Of a DNA stretch of 64,000 nucleotides, positions 16,438 to 24,612 are shown piece after piece. The position numbers and the translations under genes are program-made. The notes below the pieces were generated by a model that did no database searches, had not been told where the DNA came from, and saw only the letters and a program-made list of their open reading frames with translations. The stretch comes from an uncultured Porphyromonadaceae bacterium. GTDB lineage: Bacteria; Bacteroidota; Bacteroidia; Bacteroidales; Muribaculaceae. How positions within the stretch are numbered: position 1 is the first letter of the stretch; every line of letters starts with the position of its first letter. The stretch is taken from positions 1 to 64,000 of the forward strand of contig URMS01000005.1 of NCBI GenBank assembly GCA_900548975.1, in the 5' to 3' direction.

Positions 16438-18557
16438 TGTATCTCGATGCGCTGAACGACCGCCAGAGCGAGGCCGTTACCACCACCGAAGGTCCGGTGA
16501 GAGTCATAGCGGGGGCGGGCACGGGCAAGACCCGTGCCCTCACCGCCCGCTTCTGCTATCTCACCGACATGCTCGGCATCGATCCCGGCGCAATTCTGTG
16601 TGTCACATTCACCAACAAGGCGGCCGCCGAGATGAAGGAGCGTATACGCGCCATGCTCGGCGACTTCGATCTCGGCTATATATGCACCTTCCATTCCTTC
16701 TGCGTGCGTCTGCTCAAGGAGGACATCCATGTGCTCAACTATCCGTCGAATTTCATAGTTATCGACGAGGATGACCGCACAGAGCTTCTCCAGAAGGTGT
16801 ATCTCGACATGGGCCTCACTCTCAAGGAGCTGCCCATAAGCCGCGCCGTCGACTACATATCCACCCGCAAGGCCGCCCCCGGCGACGAGTATCTGCGCTA
16901 CATCGAAGAGCTGAACAATACCGGGCTGCTGGGTCGCTCCGAGCGCAATGCCGACCGCTTCGACGAGATATTCCAGCGCTATATCTACGAACAGAAGAAG
17001 AACTTTGCCGTCGATTTCGACGACATCATCATTTTCGCGGCCTATATACTGCGTAAATATCCCGACATACTGCTCAAATGGCAGGAGAGGCTTGAGTATG
17101 TGATGGTCGACGAGTTCCAGGACGTGAGCCCGCGCCAGTACGAGATAGCCCGCATGCTCGCCGGTGGGCACGGCAACCTTTTCATCGTCGGCGACCCCGA
17201 TCAGACCATATATTCGTGGCGCGGGGCCGATGTGGGGCTGTTCCTCAATTTCCATCGGGTCTATCCGGCCGCAACCACCATAGTGATGGATGCGAACTAC
17301 CGCTCGACGCCTCAGATCATAGCCGCGAGCAATGCCCTCATAGAACACAACACCAACCGCTATCCCAAGGCCCTGCACGCTGTCGGCACCGACGGCGACA
17401 AGCCTTTGGTGAACCATGCGCGCACCGAGAAAGCCGAGGCCGCATGGATAGCGTCGGTAATCGAAGGTCTGGTGGAGAGCGGCGAGCAGCTGTCGGACAT
17501 CGCCATACTCTACCGTGCGCACCATCTGTCGCGCGTGCTCGAGGAGACCCTGCTCAAGAAGGGGATAATCTACCGCATATACAGCGGCACGGCCTTCTAT
17601 CGCCGCCGCGAGGTGAAGGATGTGATATGCTATCTGCGCATGCTCGTGAGCGCCGATGATATTGCCTTCGAGCGTACCTTCAATGTGCCGCCGCGGGGCT
17701 TCGGAAAGAAGAAAACGGCATTTCTCCATGCCGAGGCCGAGCGCACCGGCGCCACTCTCATGGAGACACTGCGTGCCAACGTCGACCACCCGGTTCTCCG
17801 AGGCAGCAAGGCGCGCCAGTATATAGCCACCATCGACGAAGCTGCCGCTCTGGTGGGCCGTCTGCCCTTAGGCGACCTGCTGCAGCGTGTGCTCGATCTG
17901 TCGGGCTACGAGGAAATGCTGCGCGGCCTCAGCGAATGGGAACGCCTCGACAATCTTGCCGAGCTCAAGCGCGCCATCGAGGAGGCCGGGCACGACGACG
18001 ATGCCACGCTCGAGGAATTCCTGGCGCGGGTGGCGCTTATGACCGGCATGGATGCCGAGACAGCCGACCTGCCGGCTGTAAAACTCATGACGGTCCATAC
18101 GGCCAAGGGCATGGAGTTCCCCTATGTCTTCATATGCAGTCTGAACGAGGCTTCGTTTCCCTCGCGGCGCTGCTCGGGCCCCGAGGAAATCGAGGAAGAG
18201 CGCCGGCTGGCCTACGTGGCCATGACGCGTGCGCAGCGTGGACTGTTCCTGAGTGACAGCGAGGGTTTCAACCACGACAATACCGGCAAGACGCCTTCGC
18301 GCTTCCTCTATGAGGCGGGTATCGATAATCTGCGTTTCGAGCGGCCCCTGCCGCCGCAGACACCGCTTGTGGCGCCTCCTCCGTCGGGCCACGGTGCACC
18401 TCCGCTTGCGAGCGGCGACATTGTGGAGCATCCGGTCTTCGGTCGTGGCATGGTGATGGATGTGGACCGGGCGAAGGAAACCTACACGGTCCTGTTTGAC
18501 AAGATGGCCACCCCGCGCACACTCCGCTTTGCCGCGCCGCTTTCTTTAATTCAATAA
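16434..18557 (+). CDS. pcrA: UvrD/PcrA-type superfamily 1 DNA helicase
   Basis: This 707-aa protein has the full SF1A motif set: Q-like LNDRQ near residue 6, Walker A GAGTGKT (27-33), DEFQD (225-229), GDPDQTIYSWRGAD (~260), TVHTAKGMEF (~550), and LAYVAMTRA (~590). The C-terminal ~50 residues form the PcrA/UvrD tail (GDIVEHPVFGRG...) that contacts RNA polymerase in well-studied members. The expected role is 3'-5' unwinding in repair and replication-conflict resolution. The start overlaps the alpha-2-macroglobulin stop. An alternative ATG one codon downstream is possible. Confidence 0.95.
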   Translation: MMYLDALNDRQSEAVTTTEGPVRVIAGAGTGKTRALTARFCYLTDMLGIDPGAILCVTFTNKAAAEMKERIRAMLGDFDLGYICTFHSFCVRLLKEDIHVLNYPSNFIVIDEDDRTELLQKVYLDMGLTLKELPISRAVDYISTRKAAPGDEYLRYIEELNNTGLLGRSERNADRFDEIFQRYIYEQKKNFAVDFDDIIIFAAYILRKYPDILLKWQERLEYVMVDEFQDVSPRQYEIARMLAGGHGNLFIVGDPDQTIYSWRGADVGLFLNFHRVYPAATTIVMDANYRSTPQIIAASNALIEHNTNRYPKALHAVGTDGDKPLVNHARTEKAEAAWIASVIEGLVESGEQLSDIAILYRAHHLSRVLEETLLKKGIIYRIYSGTAFYRRREVKDVICYLRMLVSADDIAFERTFNVPPRGFGKKKTAFLHAEAERTGATLMETLRANVDHPVLRGSKARQYIATIDEAAALVGRLPLGDLLQRVLDLSGYEEMLRGLSEWERLDNLAELKRAIEEAGHDDDATLEEFLARVALMTGMDAETADLPAVKLMTVHTAKGMEFPYVFICSLNEASFPSRRCSGPEEIEEERRLAYVAMTRAQRGLFLSDSEGFNHDNTGKTPSRFLYEAGIDNLRFERPLPPQTPLVAPPPSGHGAPPLASGDIVEHPVFGRGMVMDVDRAKETYTVLFDKMATPRTLRFAAPLSLIQ

Positions 18558-18603
18558 TAAATTACTGACACTGATACAAACAGTTTAATTCATAATTCTT
18601 AAT

Positions 18604-19446
18604 TTGGAAAAGACTCTCTACGTCAGCGATATGGACGGTACTCTGCTCGGCTCGGACAGCAGGGTGTCGGAGCGTTCGGCCCGCATGATAAGCGAACTGT
18701 CGCGCGCCGGAGCCGACATAACGGTGGCGACGGCGCGCACACCGGCCACTGTGGTGCCGCTGCTCGCCGAGACATATACCCGCCCCGATGCCATCGTCAT
18801 GACCGGCGCCGCCACATGGGACCGTGGCGCCGCAGCTTTCGGCACCATCCACTATATGCCCGAGGCCGACGTTACCGCCGGTCTCGAAATGTGTCGCCTA
18901 ATGGGTGTGCATCCTTTTGTATACGCCATGCGCGACAGCGGGGCCATGCTCGAGGTGTTCCATGGTGCCGGAGCTATGAACAAGGCCGAAGAAAGCTTTT
19001 ATCTCGAGCGCAAGCATCTGAAACTAAAGAAATTCCACACCGGCACACCTCTGCCCCCGTCGTATCTGCCGCGCACGGTGCTTTTTTTCGCTATGGGCGA
19101 CCGCGCAAGGGTAGAGGAGGCTGCGGCAGCACTGCGGACCAATACCGAATGCGCCGTGTGCTGCTATCCCGATATTTTTAACCACGATGTGGCCAATCTC
19201 GAGGTCTTCGCCCCCGGGGTATCGAAAGCCGCCGCCGTTCTCGAACTCAAGAAGCGTATCGGCGCCGACAGGCTTGTGGTGTTCGGCGACAATCTCAACG
19301 ACCTGCCCATGCTGGCGCCCGCCGATGTCGCCGTAGCCGTGGATAATGCCTTTCCCGAGGTCAAGGAGCACGCCGACGTGGTGATAGGACCCAATTATGC
19401 CGATTCTGTAGCTAACTATATACTTCAGGACTTTACACGTCAATGA
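18604..19446 (+). CDS. HAD-superfamily Cof-type hydrolase
   Basis: This 280-aa protein has the nucleophile motif DMDGT at residues 9-13 and the motif IV GDNLNDLPML near 228. The large C2-type cap between them is typical of Cof/YidA sugar-phosphate phosphatases. The start is TTG at 18604. No ATG precedes the DxDxT motif in frame, and the first internal ATG falls inside it, so a non-ATG start is needed. The 46-bp gap before it contains AATTCAT-type repeats. Its stop overlaps the start of the TPR gene (ATGA). The substrate cannot be deduced. Confidence 0.88.
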   Translation: MEKTLYVSDMDGTLLGSDSRVSERSARMISELSRAGADITVATARTPATVVPLLAETYTRPDAIVMTGAATWDRGAAAFGTIHYMPEADVTAGLEMCRLMGVHPFVYAMRDSGAMLEVFHGAGAMNKAEESFYLERKHLKLKKFHTGTPLPPSYLPRTVLFFAMGDRARVEEAAAALRTNTECAVCCYPDIFNHDVANLEVFAPGVSKAAAVLELKKRIGADRLVVFGDNLNDLPMLAPADVAVAVDNAFPEVKEHADVVIGPNYADSVANYILQDFTRQ

Positions 19447-22325
19447 AACCATATGCATTTCTTGCCGCCGCCGCTTTTTCGGCCCTGGCGGCTGCCGCCC
19501 AGATCAATAGTCCCGCCAACAGCGGCGACATGCTTCGTGCGGGCACTTTTTTCGCTGCAGGCGACAACGAGGCCGCTCTCGACCAGCTCCGGCGGCTCGA
19601 CCCGGCGGCTCTCGATGCCGACGAGGCTCTGGCCGCCGCATGGCTCGAAGCCCGCACTCTGTACGGCGCTGCCGCTTATGGCAGGGCGCGCGCGGCTTTC
19701 GCCGCTTTCGCAGAGCGCTATCCGGCGTCGCCTCTGCGCACACTGTGCCGTAAATATATGGCCGACTGCCTCTTTGCCGCCGGCGACTATGCGGCCGCGC
19801 TGAAAGAATACTCTGCCGTCGATACCGACGGCCTCGATGCAGTCCGGGCTGCCGAGCTTCATTACCGCAGCGGATTCTGTGCTCTTGAGGCCGGCGATAC
19901 CACCCGTGCCCGTGCCGAGTTTGCCATGGCTACCGCCGGTGGAGACTACGGCTCCGCCGCACGCTTCCACATGGCCGCCATCGACTATTCGCGCGGCGAC
20001 TATGCCTCGGCCAAGGCTTTGCTGCGGCAGGTCGACACTTCGCGCGCGCCCGGCGACATGGCCGACTACTACCTTGCATCCATCGATCTCGCCGACGGCA
20101 ATTATGCTCAGGCAGCAGCCACGGCCCGCGCGCTGATGCGCCGCCGCACCCTCGACCCCGCCGCCGAGGCACAGATGCACCGTGTTGCCGGCGAGGGCCT
20201 CTTCCGCAGCGGCGAGCGTGCCGAGGGCCTGCGCGAGTTGCGTGCTTATCTTGCAGCGGTCGACGAGCCGGCTCCCGAAGCATGCTATTTCGCCGGTCTG
20301 GGCGAATACGACGACGGAAACTATGCCGCCGCTGTCGACCTCCTCGACAAGGCCACGGCATCGGATGATGCCTCCGTGGTGCAGTCGGCCTATCTGTATA
20401 TAGGGCAGGCCCTCCACCACCGCGGCGACGATGCCGCCGCCATTCTTGCCTTCGACAAGGCCGTGAAGACCGACGGCGCCGACCCTTCAGTACGCGAGGC
20501 CGCCTATTATAACTATGCCGTGGCCCGCTCGGCCGGTGCCGAGGTGCCCTTCGCATCGGCGGCCGATATTTTCGAGGATTTTCTGCGACTGTATCCCGCA
20601 GGCGTGTATTCCGACCGTGTGCGCGGCTATCTTGCCGACGGCTACATGGCCGACCGCAACTATGCCCGCGCGCTCGAGAGCCTCGACGGCATAGCCTCGC
20701 CCGGCCCCCGCACACGCGCCGCCAAGCTCAGGCTTCTCTATCTTCTGGCCAACGATGAAATCGCCGCGGGCGAGCTTGCCAGTGCACGCCGTCACCTCGA
20801 CACGGCACGCTCCTATGCCGACGCCGATGCCGCCACAGCCGCCGAGGCGACCCTGCTCCGCGGTCGTCTGGCAGCAGCCGAGGGCCGCAACAGCGACGCC
20901 GCCACCGAATACCGGCGCTATCTTGCCGGAAAAGGTTCCAGACCAAATGCCACGGTGACCCGCTACGGTCTGGGCTATGCCCTGATGGCCGAGGGCGACT
21001 ATGCGGGCGCACGGAGCGCTTTCTTGCAGATAGAAAACGACCGCACCCTCACGCCGGCACAACGCGCCGACGTTCTCAACCGCCTGGGCGATATCGCATA
21101 TACCGACCACGATTTCGAAGGCGCCGTGGCGCTGTTCAGCCGCGCTTACGATGCCTCGCCTGCCTCGGGCGACTATGCGTCCTTCAACGGCGCCCGCATG
21201 CTCGGTTTCGCCCGCAACTACGAGGGCAAGCTGCGGGCCATCGACGTGTTCATGAACGAATTCCCGCAGTCGGTGCTGATTCCCGATGCTTTGCTCGAAC
21301 GCACACAGGCACTGATAAGTCTCGGCCGCAATGCCGAGGCCGTCGACACCTACCGCCGTCTCACCGAGACCTATGCCGGCACTCCGCAGGGGCGCCGCGG
21401 CTATCTCGAAATGGCCATGACCCTTCTCGATATGGGCCGTCGCGACGAAGCCATGGCGGCATACCGCGATGTGATTTCGAACTATCCCACCTCCGAGGAG
21501 GCACTTCAGGCATCGGGTCTTCTTAAAAATCTCTATGCCGCCGACGGCCATGGCGACCGGTATCTGGAATTTATGGCCGGCGTGGAGAACGCTCCCGAGG
21601 TCAGCGCCGACGATACAGAGCGCCTCACATTCGAGTCGGCGCTCGCCGCCAACAAACGTACCGGCGACACCGCGGCTCTGCGCTCGTATCTCGACCGCTT
21701 CCCCGACGCGCCCCATGCTCCAGAGGCGCTCCTTGTGGTGGCACAGGCCGAATACGATGCCGACCGCATACCCGAGGCCCTCGAACTGTTCAGGACGCTC
21801 GAGACCAAGGCCCCCAATTCGACCGTGGCCACCGACGCCCGTCTGGGCATCATGCGCTCGGCCCGCGATATGGGCGATTATGCTCTCGCCGGGTCTACGG
21901 CCGAGGCCATCATCAACTCGTCGGCGGCTCCGGCAGCCCTTTCTGAGGCCGTGTATACCCGCGGTATCGCTCTTGAGGCCGACGGCGATACAGCCGGCGC
22001 CATAGAGCTGTGGCAGTCGCAGGCGGCGGACACCAAGAATATTTTCGGAGCCAAGAGCGCCTACCGTGCCGCCGAGGCGCTGTTCGAAAGCGGTCAGACC
22101 GACAAGGCTCTTGCCGCCGTGCAGGCGTTCACCGGCAGCGGATCGCCGCACAGCTACTGGGTGGCCCGCGGATTTATACTCCAGAGCGACATATACCGCA
22201 AGCTCGGCAAGGAATTCGAGGCCCGCGAGTACCTCGAGGCTCTACGCGACAACTACCCCGGCACCGAGACCGATATCTTCTCCCTCATCGACTCCCGCCT
22301 CAACCCCCAACCTGAAAAAGAATAG
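19443..22325 (+). CDS. Exported tetratricopeptide-repeat protein
   Basis: This 960-aa protein has a signal peptide (about residues 1-20, ending Ala-Ala-Gln). The rest is almost entirely TPR units of ~34 residues with the usual small/aromatic pattern (for example GDYASAKALL, GNYAAAVDLL, GDYAGARSAFLQIE). It is highly rich in Ala, Asp and Tyr. It is probably a periplasmic scaffold that organises partner proteins. It lies 2 bp before an outer-membrane barrel gene, so the two products may work together in the envelope. No enzymatic motif is seen. Confidence 0.85.
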   Translation: MKPYAFLAAAAFSALAAAAQINSPANSGDMLRAGTFFAAGDNEAALDQLRRLDPAALDADEALAAAWLEARTLYGAAAYGRARAAFAAFAERYPASPLRTLCRKYMADCLFAAGDYAAALKEYSAVDTDGLDAVRAAELHYRSGFCALEAGDTTRARAEFAMATAGGDYGSAARFHMAAIDYSRGDYASAKALLRQVDTSRAPGDMADYYLASIDLADGNYAQAAATARALMRRRTLDPAAEAQMHRVAGEGLFRSGERAEGLRELRAYLAAVDEPAPEACYFAGLGEYDDGNYAAAVDLLDKATASDDASVVQSAYLYIGQALHHRGDDAAAILAFDKAVKTDGADPSVREAAYYNYAVARSAGAEVPFASAADIFEDFLRLYPAGVYSDRVRGYLADGYMADRNYARALESLDGIASPGPRTRAAKLRLLYLLANDEIAAGELASARRHLDTARSYADADAATAAEATLLRGRLAAAEGRNSDAATEYRRYLAGKGSRPNATVTRYGLGYALMAEGDYAGARSAFLQIENDRTLTPAQRADVLNRLGDIAYTDHDFEGAVALFSRAYDASPASGDYASFNGARMLGFARNYEGKLRAIDVFMNEFPQSVLIPDALLERTQALISLGRNAEAVDTYRRLTETYAGTPQGRRGYLEMAMTLLDMGRRDEAMAAYRDVISNYPTSEEALQASGLLKNLYAADGHGDRYLEFMAGVENAPEVSADDTERLTFESALAANKRTGDTAALRSYLDRFPDAPHAPEALLVVAQAEYDADRIPEALELFRTLETKAPNSTVATDARLGIMRSARDMGDYALAGSTAEAIINSSAAPAALSEAVYTRGIALEADGDTAGAIELWQSQAADTKNIFGAKSAYRAAEALFESGQTDKALAAVQAFTGSGSPHSYWVARGFILQSDIYRKLGKEFEAREYLEALRDNYPGTETDIFSLIDSRLNPQPEKE

Positions 22326-22327
22326 CA

Positions 22328-23995
22328 ATGGAAATGAGAAAGATATTTTTGATGGCGTTCGCTGTGACGGGAGCGCTTGGACTGAAAGGGCAGCTGACAG
22401 CCGAAATCGATGTCGAGCGCACTGTGGTGCCCCGCCTGGAGCTGCAGGCCCCTCTCCCGTCGATGGTACCGTCGGTGATAGCATCGACGCAGGAGCCGCT
22501 GCGGCTGTCGATGTCGGAGTACAGCGGCGGTGCGGCCGATTTCACCGTGAATCCCGGCGGCTTGCTCGCGCCGGCTTTCACAGGGCTGGCGCCGCGCTCG
22601 CCCTATCGCGGATATGTGTGGGGCGGTTATTTTCCCGCCTATAATCTTGGCATTGGCGCCGGCTACAGACTGGTAGACAACGAGCGGACAGCACTCGGAG
22701 CCGCCGTGCAGTTCGACGGCTCGTCATATAACGCGCATATGGCCGATGGTTCGCGCCCCTCGGTGAAGGACAACACTATAGGGGTGCAGACCGATTTCAG
22801 CCATGCTTTCTCGGCTGCAGCACGGCTTGGCGCTGTCATAGGCTATTCGCATGCCGCTCTGGCGGCTCCGACCTTCCAGACGGCACGTCAGAACCGCAAA
22901 ATCGACGATTTCAACGCCGCCATACAACTCGACGGCCGTCACCGCCACGCCGGATATGCCGTGAAGCTCGATCTGAACCGCTTCTCGGTCGGCGACGATA
23001 TCGTGTGGGGCGAGAGTATGCTCACGCCTCCGTCGGAAACTGTGTTCGGTCTTTCGGCATCCTTCGGCGGTACGACGCCCGATTCGCTTTTCCGCTACAA
23101 TCTGGCCGCGGGGCTCGATATGAAACACCGTCAGGGCCATGTGTGGACCGGCACCATGTTCGAGCCGGTAGCCAAGGAGAATCCGCTGCTTGTGAGCCTC
23201 GACCCGACGGTCGGCTTCCGTTTCGGCTCCGTGCTTATCGATCTTGGCGCCCGAGTCGACATATCGTCGGGCCTCGAGGGCAGTTCTCTGCATGTGGCCC
23301 CGCGCGTCGATGTGGCGTGGACGCCTTCGGGCCGCTTCGCCGTCTTTGCCCGCAGCGACGGCGGCGCGCGCATGACCGATCTGCGCACTGTCTATAATTA
23401 TTCGGTATTCGCGCCCGGTGTGCTGTGCTATGATGCGACGTTCTCGCCGGTCAATGCCCGCGCCGGATTTGCCATCGGTCCTGTCGGTGGCTTTTCGGCC
23501 GAGATCTATGCGCGCTATGCTTCTACCCGTCGCGCTCCGATGATGGCTGTTGTCGGCGCAGATATGCCGCTTGCCGTGCTCGCGCCTGCGAATATGAAAG
23601 GATGGGGCGCCGGCGTAAGTGCCGGCTGGAGCGGTGCCCGTGTTTCGTTATCAGGCAAGGCAGAGCTGCTGCAGCACACTATTGACCGCGGATTTGCCGA
23701 CGCGCCCGACCGTGCCGGGGTTGTGGCTTCGCTGAGCGCGCAGTACAAGGCCACCGACCGCATTTCGGCCGATGCTTTGTGGAATTTCCGCGGAAACCGG
23801 GCGTATGCGCTCGACGGCGCTCTGATGCCTATGCGCAATATCAGCAATCTCAATCTGGGCGTGCAGTGCGTCGCCACCGACCGTCTCGACGTGTTCATCC
23901 GTTTCGAGAACATCCTCGGCCTCCACACGGAAATTCTTCCCGGCCTTACCTCCAACGGCATCCACGGCCTCGCCGGAATCGTCTACCGGTTATAG
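22328..23995 (+). CDS. Outer-membrane beta-barrel protein, function unknown
   Basis: This 555-aa protein has a short signal peptide and alternating amphipathic strands throughout. There is a clear barrel ending (FIRFENILGLHTEILPGL...IVYRL) like that of TonB-dependent receptors, but no N-terminal plug domain or TonB box. Related Bacteroidetes proteins are often labelled TonB-receptor-like. The gene starts 2 bp after the TPR gene, so the two are translationally linked. An alternative start is the ATG two codons downstream (MRK). The stop codon TAG forms the beginning of an AGGCTGAC repeat array. Confidence 0.75.
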   Translation: MEMRKIFLMAFAVTGALGLKGQLTAEIDVERTVVPRLELQAPLPSMVPSVIASTQEPLRLSMSEYSGGAADFTVNPGGLLAPAFTGLAPRSPYRGYVWGGYFPAYNLGIGAGYRLVDNERTALGAAVQFDGSSYNAHMADGSRPSVKDNTIGVQTDFSHAFSAAARLGAVIGYSHAALAAPTFQTARQNRKIDDFNAAIQLDGRHRHAGYAVKLDLNRFSVGDDIVWGESMLTPPSETVFGLSASFGGTTPDSLFRYNLAAGLDMKHRQGHVWTGTMFEPVAKENPLLVSLDPTVGFRFGSVLIDLGARVDISSGLEGSSLHVAPRVDVAWTPSGRFAVFARSDGGARMTDLRTVYNYSVFAPGVLCYDATFSPVNARAGFAIGPVGGFSAEIYARYASTRRAPMMAVVGADMPLAVLAPANMKGWGAGVSAGWSGARVSLSGKAELLQHTIDRGFADAPDRAGVVASLSAQYKATDRISADALWNFRGNRAYALDGALMPMRNISNLNLGVQCVATDRLDVFIRFENILGLHTEILPGLTSNGIHGLAGIVYRL

Positions 23996-24029
23996 GCTGT
24001 TAGGCTGACAGGCTGACAGGCAGACAGGC
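23994..24029. repeat. AGGCTGAC-type 8-bp tandem repeat at a stop codon
   Basis: Short units (AGGCTGTT, AGGCTGAC, AGGCTGAC, AGGCAGAC) begin with the last two bases of the TAG stop of the barrel gene and run directly into composite palindromic element copy 2. The same unit recurs after the stop codon at 62861. Confidence 0.7.
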
Positions 24030-24232
24030 CTCGAAGAGGCCGCATCTGTGTACAGCCCCGGGCGTTTGCGCCCGGGGTTTTGTTGTGTATGGCGGCGTTG
24101 CGCCTCGTAGAGGTGCTGCTGTGTACCGTGGAAATGCACGGTATCGCCTCTACGAGGCGCGGCCGGGCTTGCATCGTTTTACCCCATGCGCGAGCGCATG
24201 GGGCTGTGTACGGGGGCGGCCTCTCCGAGGCC
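24027..24232. repeat. Composite palindromic element, copy 2 (~206 bp, inverted)
   Basis: Reverse-complementing this block gives the same module order as 2886-3089: GGCCTC/GAGGCC, a CCCCATGCGC hairpin, a GCGCCTC hairpin, a TACCGTG hairpin, a CCTCTACGAGG hairpin, a CCCCGGGCG hairpin and GGCCTCTTCGAGGCC. The linkers GTACACAGC are also conserved. Differences concentrate in the linker after the second module. No ORF is credible. Confidence 0.8.
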
Positions 24233-24259
24233 TTCGTGCGGGAGATGAGCTTTCGCGAA

Positions 24260-24540
24260 TGGGTAATCGACCACTCCGTGGTGTTTTCTGGGCCGTTACA
24301 GTGTCTGAAACCTCCGCAGGAGATTGGTTAAGGATAGCCCGGCATGCCACCGAGCATGCCGGGTTTATTGCCGTATCATAATAAAGCCTCTGTAGGAGGC
24401 TAATTATCATGCCGTATCCGTGCCATTATTAATCGGCCTCCTGCAGAGGCCTTGATGCCGTTGTTTTTTTGACCCGGCATGCACGGGGCATGCCGGGCTA
24501 TTCTAAATCAGCCTCCTGCGGAGGCCAAGGCGAGTATGGG
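24260..24540. repeat. Palindrome cluster with CCCGGCATG hairpins
   Basis: There is no gene. Two long hairpins, CCCGGCATGC...GCATGCCGGG at 24338-24363 and a similar one at 24473-24497, alternate with GCCTCC/GGAGGC hairpins (about 24384-24400, 24434-24452 and 24507-24522). A CCACTCCGTGG palindrome near 24270 matches modules in the 2.5-2.8 kb cluster. Confidence 0.7.
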
Positions 24541-24554
24541 CGTTGAGATATGAA

Positions 24555-24586
24555 GAAAAGGTGCGTCGGACGGGCCCGGCGCACCT
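24555..24586 (-). terminator. Terminator of the SusCD-lipoprotein operon
   Basis: GGTGCG (24560-24565) pairs with CGCACC (24580-24585) around a GC-rich loop, and four T follow on the minus strand. It lies 27 bp past the stop of the lipoprotein gene. Confidence 0.65.
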
Positions 24587-24612
24587 TTTCGGGATTAGTA
24601 TTTAACAGGGTT

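Noticed and set aside
16311..17789. A 492-codon minus-strand frame opposite the helicase gene
   Set aside because: It is a shadow of the helicase, which has every SF1 motif. The antisense product has no family pattern.
24027..24540. Possible insertion sequence
   Set aside because: No transposase frame or terminal inverted repeats with target duplication are visible. The block contains only hairpin modules.
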